The notes beneath the pieces were generated by a model. The model ran no database searches. It worked only from the letters and a program-made list of their open reading frames with translations, and was not told the DNA's origin. Source: 2-12-FULL-60-19 sp041483675 (lineage in GTDB: Bacteria > Desulfobacterota > Binatia > UBA9968). From it: 64,000 bases of DNA. Positions 15,284-22,474 of the stretch are shown here, one piece after another. The first letter of the stretch is position 1, and every line of letters begins with the position of its first letter. A program made the translations under genes and the position numbers. The DNA is taken from NCBI GenBank assembly GCA_041483675.1, contig JBGPGE010000002.1, positions 1 through 64,000 of the forward strand, read 5' to 3'.

Positions 15284-16759
15284 ATGAAAAAGCTACTGAG
15301 TTTTACGGCTGTCGGCTTCCTGCTGCTTGCGCTCTGCGCGGCAGTGGTGCCGGCCTGGGCCGCGGATGTGGACCAGAGGATACAGGCTCTGGAAGACGAG
15401 TTGATGAGGCTCAAATCCGAGCAGACGCAGGTCAAGGCGGATCAAATCGAGATGCGCAAAGAAGCGAGGGCCGCGGAGGCCGCGCTGCCGACGTTCAGCT
15501 ATCGTCCCGGCAGCGGCATGACGGTAGAGGCCGCTGATAAAGCCTGGGCGATCACTTTCTCCGTCGAAGCCCACTGGCGTATGCTGTTCAACGCCGGCAA
15601 GGACGAGGTGGGGAGAACGAACGGCGAAGTCATGGGACGCCGCTTCCGCCTGCAGAACACCTACTGCGTCAACAACTGCTTTTATGAGATCAACCTCCGC
15701 CTCGACTTGGACGGCTTCGCCACCAACTCGCCGTTGCAGCGCGGCGCGTTTTTCATGCACCTTGAGCAGATCAGCCCGTGGCTGCCGACCGTTTACGGCG
15801 GCATGGACATCCCGACCTCGCTCGGCGAATTCCGCGAGGGCGGCGAGGGCCGGCCGTTTGCCGAATTCGACCTCCTGAACCGGGGCACGTTCAACACCGG
15901 CAGCTCGAGCCAGGGCGTCGGCTTGAACTTCGACGACAAGGATCTGAGCTGGATCGGCATCCCCGGCAGAATCAAAAGGATCAACCTGGCCATGGCGGCG
16001 GTGAGCGAAGCGGGCGACGGCCGCAGCAGCTTTACCGACCGCAAGGACTTTGTCGCCTATATGGGGATCGAGCCGTTCTCGAAACTCGAAAGCAAATGGC
16101 TCAAAGGGTTCGCTTTCGACGTCGGCGGCTGGTTCTGTAACGTCGATCCACGGGCGGCGGAAAATGGTTGCAGCGAGCTGAGAATCCGCGACAGCGGCGA
16201 CGGCGGGCGTCAGGATCTGTTCCGCTCTCCGGCGAACGGCAGAGGATTGGTACACATGGTCAACGGCGGCGCGACCTACAAGGTAGGCCCGTTCCAGATC
16301 ACCGGAAACGGCGTTTTCTGGCGCGCCAACACGGACGACGAGAACGGCACCCCCGGGCGAAAGAAGGCCAGAGCGTGGTTGGTTTCGCCCCAGCTCTGGC
16401 TGTGGAGTCCCAAGGGCCTCTTCACCGGATCGGACGCCACGCCGGGATCGATCCTGTTTGCGACCAAGTTTGAGCGCACAGACGCCTCGTGCGGGCAGAT
16501 CGGTTGCGAACAGAGCAGCGGCGGCGAGTTCAGCAAAAACCGGATCCTCGTGCGCGAGTGGGACATCTTCTACTGGATCGCTCCCCGCGCGAGCATCGGC
16601 CTGAACTTCATCTGGTACGATGCGTCGAACGTAGCCGGCAACGTGGCAAAGAACCTCGGATGCAGCACGTTTCAGGACGCCCCGGGCAGCCACAGAGGCA
16701 AGCCCGGCGCCGGCTGCGACTGGCTCGACGTCATGCTCAACCTGAGATGGAGCTTCTAG
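15284..16759 (+). CDS. Outer-membrane porin-like protein with N-terminal coiled coil
   Basis: This is a 491-residue predicted outer-membrane beta-barrel. A signal peptide (MKKLLSFTAVGFLLLALCAA ... PAWA) is followed by a short coiled coil (RIQALEDELMRLKSEQTQVK), then alternating aromatic and charged strands, ending LNLRWSF with the C-terminal Phe used for Bam recognition. The pattern resembles phosphate-selective porin O/P-like proteins; the coiled coil may trimerise it or anchor it to the wall. It is unusually Cys-rich (YCVNNC, FCNVDPRAAENGC, SCGQIGC, GCS, GCDW), in line with the Cys-rich secreted protein encoded just upstream. A strong terminator follows directly. Substrate is unknown. Confidence 0.82.
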   Translation: MKKLLSFTAVGFLLLALCAAVVPAWAADVDQRIQALEDELMRLKSEQTQVKADQIEMRKEARAAEAALPTFSYRPGSGMTVEAADKAWAITFSVEAHWRMLFNAGKDEVGRTNGEVMGRRFRLQNTYCVNNCFYEINLRLDLDGFATNSPLQRGAFFMHLEQISPWLPTVYGGMDIPTSLGEFREGGEGRPFAEFDLLNRGTFNTGSSSQGVGLNFDDKDLSWIGIPGRIKRINLAMAAVSEAGDGRSSFTDRKDFVAYMGIEPFSKLESKWLKGFAFDVGGWFCNVDPRAAENGCSELRIRDSGDGGRQDLFRSPANGRGLVHMVNGGATYKVGPFQITGNGVFWRANTDDENGTPGRKKARAWLVSPQLWLWSPKGLFTGSDATPGSILFATKFERTDASCGQIGCEQSSGGEFSKNRILVREWDIFYWIAPRASIGLNFIWYDASNVAGNVAKNLGCSTFQDAPGSHRGKPGAGCDWLDVMLNLRWSF

Positions 16760-16781
16760 TCGCGTAAGCGAATAGCGTAGC

Positions 16782-16815
16782 AAAAGGGGGAGCCGGAAAC
16801 GGCTCCCCCTTTTTT
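16782..16815 (+). terminator. Rho-independent terminator
   Basis: GGGGGAGCCG-GAAA-CGGCTCCCCC (16786-16809) is a perfect 10-base-pair stem with a GAAA tetraloop followed by six T residues. It lies 23 bases after the porin-like gene stop. Confidence 0.93.
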
Positions 16816-16876
16816 ATTGGCCCTAGGGCTGCCGTCGGAGATGGTTGGAAGCCCGGGACTTTTCCGACTAGTATCT

Positions 16877-16961
16877 CGTCGCTCCCGCGAAAGCGGGAGC
16901 CCAGGGTCATGGTGAAGGGGCGCGAGGCAAAGACTGGATTCCCGCGTGCGCGGGAATGACG
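16877..16961. repeat. Twin palindromic repeat (diverged left arm)
   Basis: The left arm reads CGTCGCTCCCGCGAAAGCGG then GAGCCCAG, with compensating changes that keep the hairpin. The right arm is CTGGATTCCCGCGTGCGCGG then GAATGACG. The gap 16760-17060 otherwise holds only the terminator and no gene. Confidence 0.8.
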
Positions 16962-17060
16962 GAAGGGTTCTGCATTCCCGTTGTATCTCTCCTCGTTGTC
17001 TTTTCCGCCCGCCGATGATAATTTGCTTCCTACCTCGTTCGCGTTAGCGGAGCCCCTTTC

Positions 17061-18041
17061 ATGAAGAAGAGATCGACTTCCCTGCTGCGCTCCCTGACAC
17101 TCGTCGTTCTCGCTCTCTGGCTCTCGCCGGGCTTTTCCGCCGCCCAGGAGAGCGGCCTCTATCCGGGCAAGCTCGGCATTCAAAAAGCCAAAGATCTTTC
17201 GCGCGAAGCGCGGGAAGTCGAAGCCCGCTTCGCGAAGTATCTCGAAGAGCATACCGACGAGGCTGTGGCGGGCTACAAGGCCAAGTACGGCAAAGAGATC
17301 AACACCGACAACGTGCGCGAGCTGTCGAGGGACTACGCGCCGGGGGGGATGGAAGCCGAGGACGGTCAGACCAAAGCCGCCCGCGCGCGCTGGAGTTCCG
17401 CCGTGCACGAGCCGTCGAGCGCGTTCGCGAAGGAAATATATCGCCGTGACTTGAAGAAGCCGGCGGCCGCGAATGAGCGGAGCCTGGTGATCTTCACCGC
17501 CGGCGGCGCGGGGGCGGGCAAGACTTCGAGCATCGAGGGGGTTCCCGGACTCGCCAGGGCGGTCGAAGTCGCGCAGATCGTCTACGACACGACGCTGTCG
17601 AGCCTGAAATCTTCCGTCGAAAGGATCGCCCAGGCGCTGGAGGCGGGCAAGACGGTGAGCATTGTGTTCGTCTATCGCGATCCGATCGACGCGCTGGTCG
17701 GGGGAGCGCTGCCGCGCGCGGAGCGAATGGGACGGACCCTGCCGCTGGACGCTTTCCTCGAAACGCACGCCGGCTCGCCGGCGGTGCTGCTGAAAATCGC
17801 GGAGCTTTACAAGAACGACAAGCGGGTTGAGATCGCGGTCATCGACAACAGCCGCGGCCGGGGCAAGTCGGCCGTCGCCGATCTCAAATTCGTCGGCCAG
17901 GCGGGCGGGAAATATGCGAGGGAAGAGCTGCGCGCCAGGCTCGCGCGCGCGCTCGAGGACGCCTATGAAAAAGGGAAGCGCGGGGAGAAAGACGGCATCT
18001 CGGAAACGGTCTATCGCGCGTTTAAAGGAAATGCCCCTTAG
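17061..18041 (+). CDS. Exported zeta-toxin-like P-loop NTPase
   Basis: This 326-residue protein has an apparent Sec signal (LTLVVLALWLSPGFSAAQ, residues 12-29) and then a kinase fold. Walker A is GGAGAGKTSS (148-157), preceded by a hydrophobic strand VIFTA. YDTTLSSLKSSVERIAQALE and VSIVFVYRDPIDALVGGALP match the order of motifs in zeta/PezT toxins, and ERMGRTLPLDAFLETH resembles their GR(x)P segment. Zeta toxins phosphorylate UDP-GlcNAc in the cytoplasm. An export signal on such a fold is odd because the periplasm lacks ATP, so the segment may be a membrane anchor, or the protein may act elsewhere or be secreted. No antitoxin-like gene adjoins it. Confidence 0.7.
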   Translation: MKKRSTSLLRSLTLVVLALWLSPGFSAAQESGLYPGKLGIQKAKDLSREAREVEARFAKYLEEHTDEAVAGYKAKYGKEINTDNVRELSRDYAPGGMEAEDGQTKAARARWSSAVHEPSSAFAKEIYRRDLKKPAAANERSLVIFTAGGAGAGKTSSIEGVPGLARAVEVAQIVYDTTLSSLKSSVERIAQALEAGKTVSIVFVYRDPIDALVGGALPRAERMGRTLPLDAFLETHAGSPAVLLKIAELYKNDKRVEIAVIDNSRGRGKSAVADLKFVGQAGGKYAREELRARLARALEDAYEKGKRGEKDGISETVYRAFKGNAP

Positions 18042-18117
18042 CGAGTACACGGCGCTCCTGGCGAGGGAAATGACAACAACGCTCAACCGCGCCGCCAGGG
18101 AGGCGGAGGGAAAGAAG

Positions 18118-18215
18118 AAAGTGAAAAATGAAAAGTGCAAAGTGAAAAATGAAAAATAAAAGATTCGAGATCAATTTAAAATTTGTATTTTGTATTTTGC
18201 ATTTTGCATTTACGG
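18118..18215. repeat. AT-rich TTTTGCATTTT/AAAATGCAAA low-complexity repeat at a lipoprotein start
   Basis: AGTGAAAAATGAAAAGTGCA-type units change to the complementary TTTGTATTTTGTATTTTGCA units across the start of the next gene. The pair forms an inverted low-complexity repeat whose right half encodes the lipoprotein signal peptide. The same sequence type lies at 13724, 19590, 53634, 53705, 55608 and 55690. Confidence 0.75.
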
Positions 18216-18793
18216 CTTTGATCTTTGCGGGCTGCGGGGATATTTTTACCTGGGTGCCGCGGCTCGGAACCGGCGGAAGATACCTTGAGGGGAGAGACCA
18301 ATTTCTGCGCGGGAGAGGCGGAAACATGGACACCGCCATCGAGGCGCTGCAGGTGGTCGTCAAGGACGACCCGACCTACAAGGACAGCATGACGCTCCTG
18401 GGAAGGGCCTATTACCGCAAGGGGCACTACGACATTTCACGGCAGGTTCTCGAGCGCGCGCTGCTGCTCAACAAGGACGACGAGGTCGCCTGGCTGAATC
18501 TCGGCCTGGCCCAGCTCAAGCTCGGCGACGACGACGCGGGGATGGAGACCCTGGGCGGCGCCATCACGTTGGTGAGCAAAGTCTCGCGCAGCGGCTACCG
18601 CAACTTTCCCCGCTGGGACAGCAAGGGGGTCGTGCGCACCGCGATCTCGCGCGCCGTGGTGGCGTACAAAAAGGGGCTGGAAGAAAAAGACGGCATCGTC
18701 CGGGCGGTGGAGCTTATTCTCGTGCGGATGGACGACGAGGAGAACTTTCAGAAAATCGACACGTCGCGGGAATGGCGCCGCAATCAACCCTAA
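18149..18793 (+). CDS. TPR lipoprotein with repeat-encoded signal peptide
   Basis: This 214-residue predicted lipoprotein has hydrophobic core FVFCILHFAFTALIF and lipobox FAGC (Cys29). Two to three TPR-like helical pairs follow (MDTAIEALQVVVKDDPTY, YKDSMTLLGRAYYRKGHYDI, DEVAWLNLGLAQLKLGDDDA), then a conserved-looking tail with FPRWDSKGVVRTAISRAVVA. There is no clear Shine-Dalgarno before the ATG at 18149; the region is low-complexity repeat. It resembles the convergent gene at 19008-19670 in length, signal and layout, so the two are likely diverged paralogues. They are probably outer-membrane-anchored scaffold proteins of unknown process. Confidence 0.78.
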   Translation: MKNKRFEINLKFVFCILHFAFTALIFAGCGDIFTWVPRLGTGGRYLEGRDQFLRGRGGNMDTAIEALQVVVKDDPTYKDSMTLLGRAYYRKGHYDISRQVLERALLLNKDDEVAWLNLGLAQLKLGDDDAGMETLGGAITLVSKVSRSGYRNFPRWDSKGVVRTAISRAVVAYKKGLEEKDGIVRAVELILVRMDDEENFQKIDTSREWRRNQP

Positions 18794-18830
18794 GTAACGT
18801 CCGGCTCCGGCGGGAATCCGCCCCTCTTTT

Positions 18831-18961
18831 CGTCATTCCCGTGAAAACGGGAATCCAGTTTCCTTCCCTTATTCCCGCCCCCGATCGGAGTCGAGAGCAG
18901 GCTCCGGCCGGAATCCCGGAATTTCGAAGACGCCTGGATGCCCGCTTTCGCGGGCATGACG
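18831..18961. repeat. Twin palindromic repeat between convergent lipoprotein genes
   Basis: The left arm is CGTCATTCCCGTGAAAACGG then GAATCCAG, and the right arm is CTGGATGCCCGCTTTCGCGG then GCATGACG. A third palindrome (CCGATCGGAGTCGAGAGCAG then GCTCCGGCCGGAATCCCGG) is lodged in the spacer. Confidence 0.8.
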
Positions 18962-19007
18962 GCTAAAAGGGCAGTGAATTTTTTTAACGAACGTTGATTC
19001 CGCCTCC

Positions 19008-19670
19008 CTAGCGATCCGTCCTGTCGGAGCCGTTCCTTTCAAAATCTTCTTTCTGGTCCCGCCGGGCGCGGTCGATCTCCTCTTCCATCCGTTTTCCGAG
19101 CCACTCGCCGCCCGCAATGAGGGTCGGCCAGTCGATCTCCTTGGCGTTGGCCACAATGAGATTTTTTTCAATTCCGCGGCGGATGTCTCTGCCGGGGTCC
19201 CAGTATCTTCCGTAGAGCGTTTGTTGCTCTAAAGCTTCCATCCAGTCGTAAAGCCCTTTCATGCCGGCCTGTATCTCGGTCAGGCCGCGCGGAGGCTCCC
19301 CGGCCTTGCTGAGCGCCAGGCCGAGATAAAGCCGCGCCAGGTTATCCCGATCGTAGCGCGCGAGCGCGCGCTCAAAGGCCTGGCGCGCCTCGGGGTACTT
19401 GCCGGTGTTGTAGTAGGCCCGGCCGACATAGGTCCAGACTCCCTGCGGCAGAACGCTGTAGTAGAGAAATTGGGGATCGATCTCCGCGGCCCGCTGAAAA
19501 TGGACCAGCGCCATGTTCGAATCGCCGTAAAGCAGATCGAAACGCCCGGTCTGAATTTCCCCCGTGGCCGCGCAGCCGGAGAAGATCAAAGCCGCAAATG
19601 CAAATTGCAAAATGCAAATTGCAAAATGAAACATTTTGCATTTCGCATTTTTCAGTTTGAACTTTTTCAT
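19008..19670 (-). CDS. TPR lipoprotein, paralogue of the facing gene, with repeat-encoded signal peptide
   Basis: This 220-residue predicted lipoprotein has signal MFHFAICILQFAFAALIF and lipobox FSGC (Cys33). The mature part has TPR-like helices (NMALVHFQRAAEIDPQFLYY, VGRAYYNTGKYPEARQAFER, LYLGLALSKAGEPPRGLTEI), then a Trp/Arg-rich region (YDWMEALEQQTLYGRYWDPG) and a charged tail. Signal codons are written in the TTTTGCATTTGCAATTTTGC low-complexity repeat. It converges with 18149-18793. Function is unknown; envelope assembly or surface-protein handling is possible from the lipid anchor and TPRs. Confidence 0.78.
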   Translation of the reverse strand: MKKFKLKNAKCKMFHFAICILQFAFAALIFSGCAATGEIQTGRFDLLYGDSNMALVHFQRAAEIDPQFLYYSVLPQGVWTYVGRAYYNTGKYPEARQAFERALARYDRDNLARLYLGLALSKAGEPPRGLTEIQAGMKGLYDWMEALEQQTLYGRYWDPGRDIRRGIEKNLIVANAKEIDWPTLIAGGEWLGKRMEEEIDRARRDQKEDFERNGSDRTDR

Positions 19671-19686
19671 GACGCCCTCCCAGGTT

Positions 19687-19795
19687 CGTCATTCCCGCGA
19701 AAGCGGGAATCCAGTAGGGGCGCGATTCATCGCGCCTTTTTATTCGTCTGGATTCCGGCTCTCGTCAGCCTCCGGCTGACTCGGCCGGAATGACG
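19687..19795. repeat. Twin palindromic repeat with a nested GCGCGAT palindrome
   Basis: Arms are CGTCATTCCCGCG...GGAATCCAG (19687-19714) and CTGGATTCCGG...CCGGAATGACG (ending 19795). The spacer contains TAGGGGCGCGATTCATCGCG then CC, a separate palindrome that appears to have entered the twin element. Confidence 0.8.
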
Positions 19796-20019
19796 GTCGT
19801 TATTAGGTGAAAAATTTATGCCACTCCACACTATCTAAAGCCTAGGCGCGCCGGGGACGAAAATCAAGACCCCAAACGGAGGCGCCTTATCGGTCCCCGA
19901 AAGAGGGCGACCACAGGGGGTCGCCCCTACAGAATTTTCGGTAGTGGTTCAATTGGGTTTGAACGGCGTGTCGTTGTAGGGGCAGGCCCCCGTGCCTGCC
20001 CGTTTTTGGGCGATCACAG
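19796..20019. repeat. Gene-free stretch with GGGCGACC- and GGGCAGGC-type palindromes
   Basis: AGGGCGACCACAGGGGGTCG then CCCCTAC lies at 19902-19930, and GTAGGGGCAGGCCCCCGTGC then CTGCCCG at 19976-20002. Both are hairpins bounded by the GTAGGGGC/GCCCCTAC motif, like the copy at 12380-12444. No gene is evident here. Confidence 0.65.
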
Positions 20020-20931
20020 TTAACCAACCAGCAACCGGTCGGCGACGGTGGCCAAAAGGTAGCCGACGCTGACATAGGCGTTCAGGTCGAAGAACGCCTT
20101 GTTGACGCGCGAGAGGTCGTCGGGCTTGACCAGGCGGTGCTCCCACAGGAGGACCAGGGCAACCGCGGCCGTGCCGAGCCAATAGACGGCCCCCAGACGC
20201 GCTGTAAGGCCGACGAGCAGCAGAAAAAGGACGGTGAGGCAGTGGAAGGCGCTCGACAGGTTGAGCGCGCCCCTCACGCCGAAGCGGACCGGGATGGAGT
20301 AGAGCCCGGTGGCGCGGTCGAAGTCGAGATCCTGCAGAGCGTAAAGCGTATCGAAGCCGGCGAGCCAGAAGAGCACCGCCGCGCCGAGAAGCAGCGGAGT
20401 TTTCAGTTCACCGGGGCCGCCCGGCGTCCCGGACACCGCCAGCCAGGCGCCGACCGGCGCCAGCGCCAGCGCCAGGCCGAGAAAGAGATGGGAGGTCCAG
20501 GTGAATCGCTTCGTGAGCGAGTAGAAAAGGACGACCGCCAGGGCGAGCGGAGAGAGAGCGAAACAGAGCGGGTTCAATTGGGCCGCGGCGAACACAAAAA
20601 GGGCGGAGGCGAGCAGCGTCAGCAGGACGGTCTCCCGGACCTTCACTTTGCCCTGCGGCAGCTCCCATGCCAGGGTGCGGGGATTGAGCGCGTCGAAGCG
20701 GCGGTCGGCCAAGCGGTTGAAGCCCATAGCCGCGCTCCTCGCGCCGACCATGGCGACGAGGATCCAGACGAGAGCGCGGAGCGTGACCGGGTAGCGCGGC
20801 CAGGCGAGCGCCACCGACGCGAGCGCGAACGGCAGCGCGAAGACCGTGTGGGAGAAACGGACAAGCCGACCAAAGTCGGCAATTTTAGATTTTAGATTTT
20901 GGATTTTGGATTCCTCTACTAAGTCCGTCAT
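20020..20931 (-). CDS. UbiA-family prenyltransferase (UbiA/MqnP-like)
   Basis: This 303-residue integral membrane prenyltransferase attaches a polyprenyl chain to an aromatic acid in quinone synthesis. Both Asp-rich motifs are present: N72-xxx-D76-xxx-D80 (FNRLADRRFD) and D201-xxx-D205 (QDLDFD). The opening RLVRFSHTVFALPFALASV is typical of the UbiA-like/MqnP branch. About eight hydrophobic helices follow. The decarboxylase gene lies 94 bases upstream on the same strand, so the two steps are paired. The first about 17 residues (ESKIQNLKSKI) are encoded by an ATTTTGGATTTTGGATT-type repeat, and the ATG at 20931 sits inside a palindromic repeat. The real N-terminus is therefore uncertain. Confidence 0.9.
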   Translation of the reverse strand: MTDLVEESKIQNLKSKIADFGRLVRFSHTVFALPFALASVALAWPRYPVTLRALVWILVAMVGARSAAMGFNRLADRRFDALNPRTLAWELPQGKVKVRETVLLTLLASALFVFAAAQLNPLCFALSPLALAVVLFYSLTKRFTWTSHLFLGLALALAPVGAWLAVSGTPGGPGELKTPLLLGAAVLFWLAGFDTLYALQDLDFDRATGLYSIPVRFGVRGALNLSSAFHCLTVLFLLLVGLTARLGAVYWLGTAAVALVLLWEHRLVKPDDLSRVNKAFFDLNAYVSVGYLLATVADRLLVG

Positions 20932-21002
20932 TCCCGCATGCTTTTAGCGGGAATCCAGGCGAGACTCGAACTGGACCCCCGATAAAAACATTCGGGGGTG
21001 AC
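20926..21002. repeat. Composite repeat: CGTCATTCCCGC hairpin plus CTGGACCCCCGA hairpin
   Basis: CGTCATTCCCGCATGCTTTT then AGCGGGAATCCAG is followed by GCGAGACTCGAA and CTGGACCCCCGATAAAAACA then TTCGGGGGTGAC. This is the intact version of a second twin family, also found at 53761, 54675, 55740 and 57050. Confidence 0.85.
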
Positions 21003-21025
21003 AACTATGGGGACAAGGGCTTCGG

Positions 21026-22471
21026 TTAGATTCCGAGTTTCTCCCAGATCGAATCAATATATTTTTTGGTTTTCTCGTCCATCGCGATCGCTCCGGGCCA
21101 CTCCCGCTCGAAGCCTTCGCCCGGCCACTTCCGGGTGGCGTCGATTCCCATCTTGGAGCCGTAGCCCATGAGCGGCGCGGCGTGATCGAGGACATCCACA
21201 GGACCTTCGACGAAAATCACATCGCGTTTGGGATCGATGTGGTTGCCGGCGATCCAGCAGACCTCGGCCGGATCGTGAACGTTGACGTCGTGATCGACGA
21301 CGACGATGATCTTGGTGAACATCATCTGCCCCAGCCCCCACAGCCCGTGCATGATCTTCCGCGCGTGCGCCGGGTATTCCTTCTTGATCGAGACGATCGC
21401 CAGGTTGTGGAACACGCCGTGGACCGGCAGGTCGATATCGACGATCTCCGGAAAAGTGAGGCGCATGAGCGGCAGGAAAATCCGCTCCGTCGCCTTGCCG
21501 AGAAAGGCGTCTTCCATCGGCGGCCGCCCGACGATGGTCGTGAGATAAATGGGATTTTTTCTGTGCGTGATGCAGGTGACGTGGAAGGCGGGATAGTTGT
21601 CGGCCAGAGAGTAAAAGCCGGTGTGGTCGCCGAACGGCCCTTCCACGCGGAGCGGCTCCGAAGGATCGACGTAGCCTTCTATGACAAAATCCGCGTCGGC
21701 CGGGACCTCCACGTCGACGGTCACCGCTTTCACCAGCGTCACCGCTTTTTTTCTGAGAAAGCCGGTGAACAGCAGCTCGTCGATCTGATCCGGCAAGGGC
21801 GCCGTGGCGGCGTAGATCAGCGCCGGATCGCCGCCGAGACAGGCGGCCAGCTCCATACGCCCCGTGGCTTCCTTCTGGCGCTGAAAGTGGCGCGCGCCGA
21901 CTTTGTGCGGATGCCAGTGCATGCCGGTCGTGCGCCGATCGAACACCTGCATGCGGTAGAGGCCGACGTTGCGCCGCCCGCCCTGTGGGTCGCGCGAAAA
22001 TACCGCGGGCAGCGTGATGAACGGGCCGGCGTCTCCCGGCCAGCAGGTGAGCACCGGCAGGATGCCCAGGTCGGGATCGCGCTCGATCACTTCCTGGCAC
22101 GCCGCCGCGCCGCCGATGACCTTCGGCGCCGCCCCCGCCAGGCGCAACAGCTCGGGCAGCATCCGGAGCTTGTCGCGCAACGACGCCGGCGGCTTTAGCC
22201 GCGTGAGCTGCTCGATGTCGCGGGCGATCTCTTCGATGTCCTTTACGCCCAACGCCAGCGCCATCCGCTTAGCCGACCCGAAGGCGTTGATCAGCACGGG
22301 GATGTTTTTTCCGGCGACGTTGTCGAACAGCAGCGCCGGGCCGCCCCGTTTCATCACGCGGTCGGCGATCTCGGCGATCTCCAGCTCCGCTTTGACCGGA
22401 TGGCGGACGCGCTTGAGCTCCCCCTCGCGCTCCAAAGCCTGAACGAATTCCTGCAAGCTGTTGTAAGCCAC
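21026..22471 (-). CDS. UbiD-family 4-hydroxy-3-polyprenylbenzoate/menaquinone-pathway decarboxylase
   Basis: This is a 481-residue prenylated-FMN-dependent decarboxylase. Family signatures include LLFDNVAGKNIPVLINAFGS, NVGLYRMQVFDRRTTGMHWH, HRKNPIYLTTIVGRPPMED and EGPFGDHTGFYSLADNYPAF, the last carrying the acidic active-site residues. It removes the carboxyl group from polyprenylated aromatic acids. Paired with the UbiA-like gene downstream it supports ubiquinone synthesis or the futalosine menaquinone route (MqnP/MqnL); sequence alone does not decide. The start (MAYNSLQEFV) is family-typical. It lies 3 bases from the stop of the upstream membrane glycosyltransferase gene. Confidence 0.94.
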   Translation of the reverse strand: MAYNSLQEFVQALEREGELKRVRHPVKAELEIAEIADRVMKRGGPALLFDNVAGKNIPVLINAFGSAKRMALALGVKDIEEIARDIEQLTRLKPPASLRDKLRMLPELLRLAGAAPKVIGGAAACQEVIERDPDLGILPVLTCWPGDAGPFITLPAVFSRDPQGGRRNVGLYRMQVFDRRTTGMHWHPHKVGARHFQRQKEATGRMELAACLGGDPALIYAATAPLPDQIDELLFTGFLRKKAVTLVKAVTVDVEVPADADFVIEGYVDPSEPLRVEGPFGDHTGFYSLADNYPAFHVTCITHRKNPIYLTTIVGRPPMEDAFLGKATERIFLPLMRLTFPEIVDIDLPVHGVFHNLAIVSIKKEYPAHARKIMHGLWGLGQMMFTKIIVVVDHDVNVHDPAEVCWIAGNHIDPKRDVIFVEGPVDVLDHAAPLMGYGSKMGIDATRKWPGEGFEREWPGAIAMDEKTKKYIDSIWEKLGI

Positions 22472-22474
22472 GGC

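Noticed and set aside
15293..16783. 496-codon open frame antisense to the porin-like gene
   Set aside because: It mirrors the sense gene in a GC-rich codon pattern, has Arg/Ala/Val-rich low-similarity sequence, no ribosome binding site and no recognisable domain.
16737..18140. 467-codon open frame antisense to the zeta-toxin-like gene
   Set aside because: It covers the terminator, a twin repeat and the sense gene; no plausible protein features.
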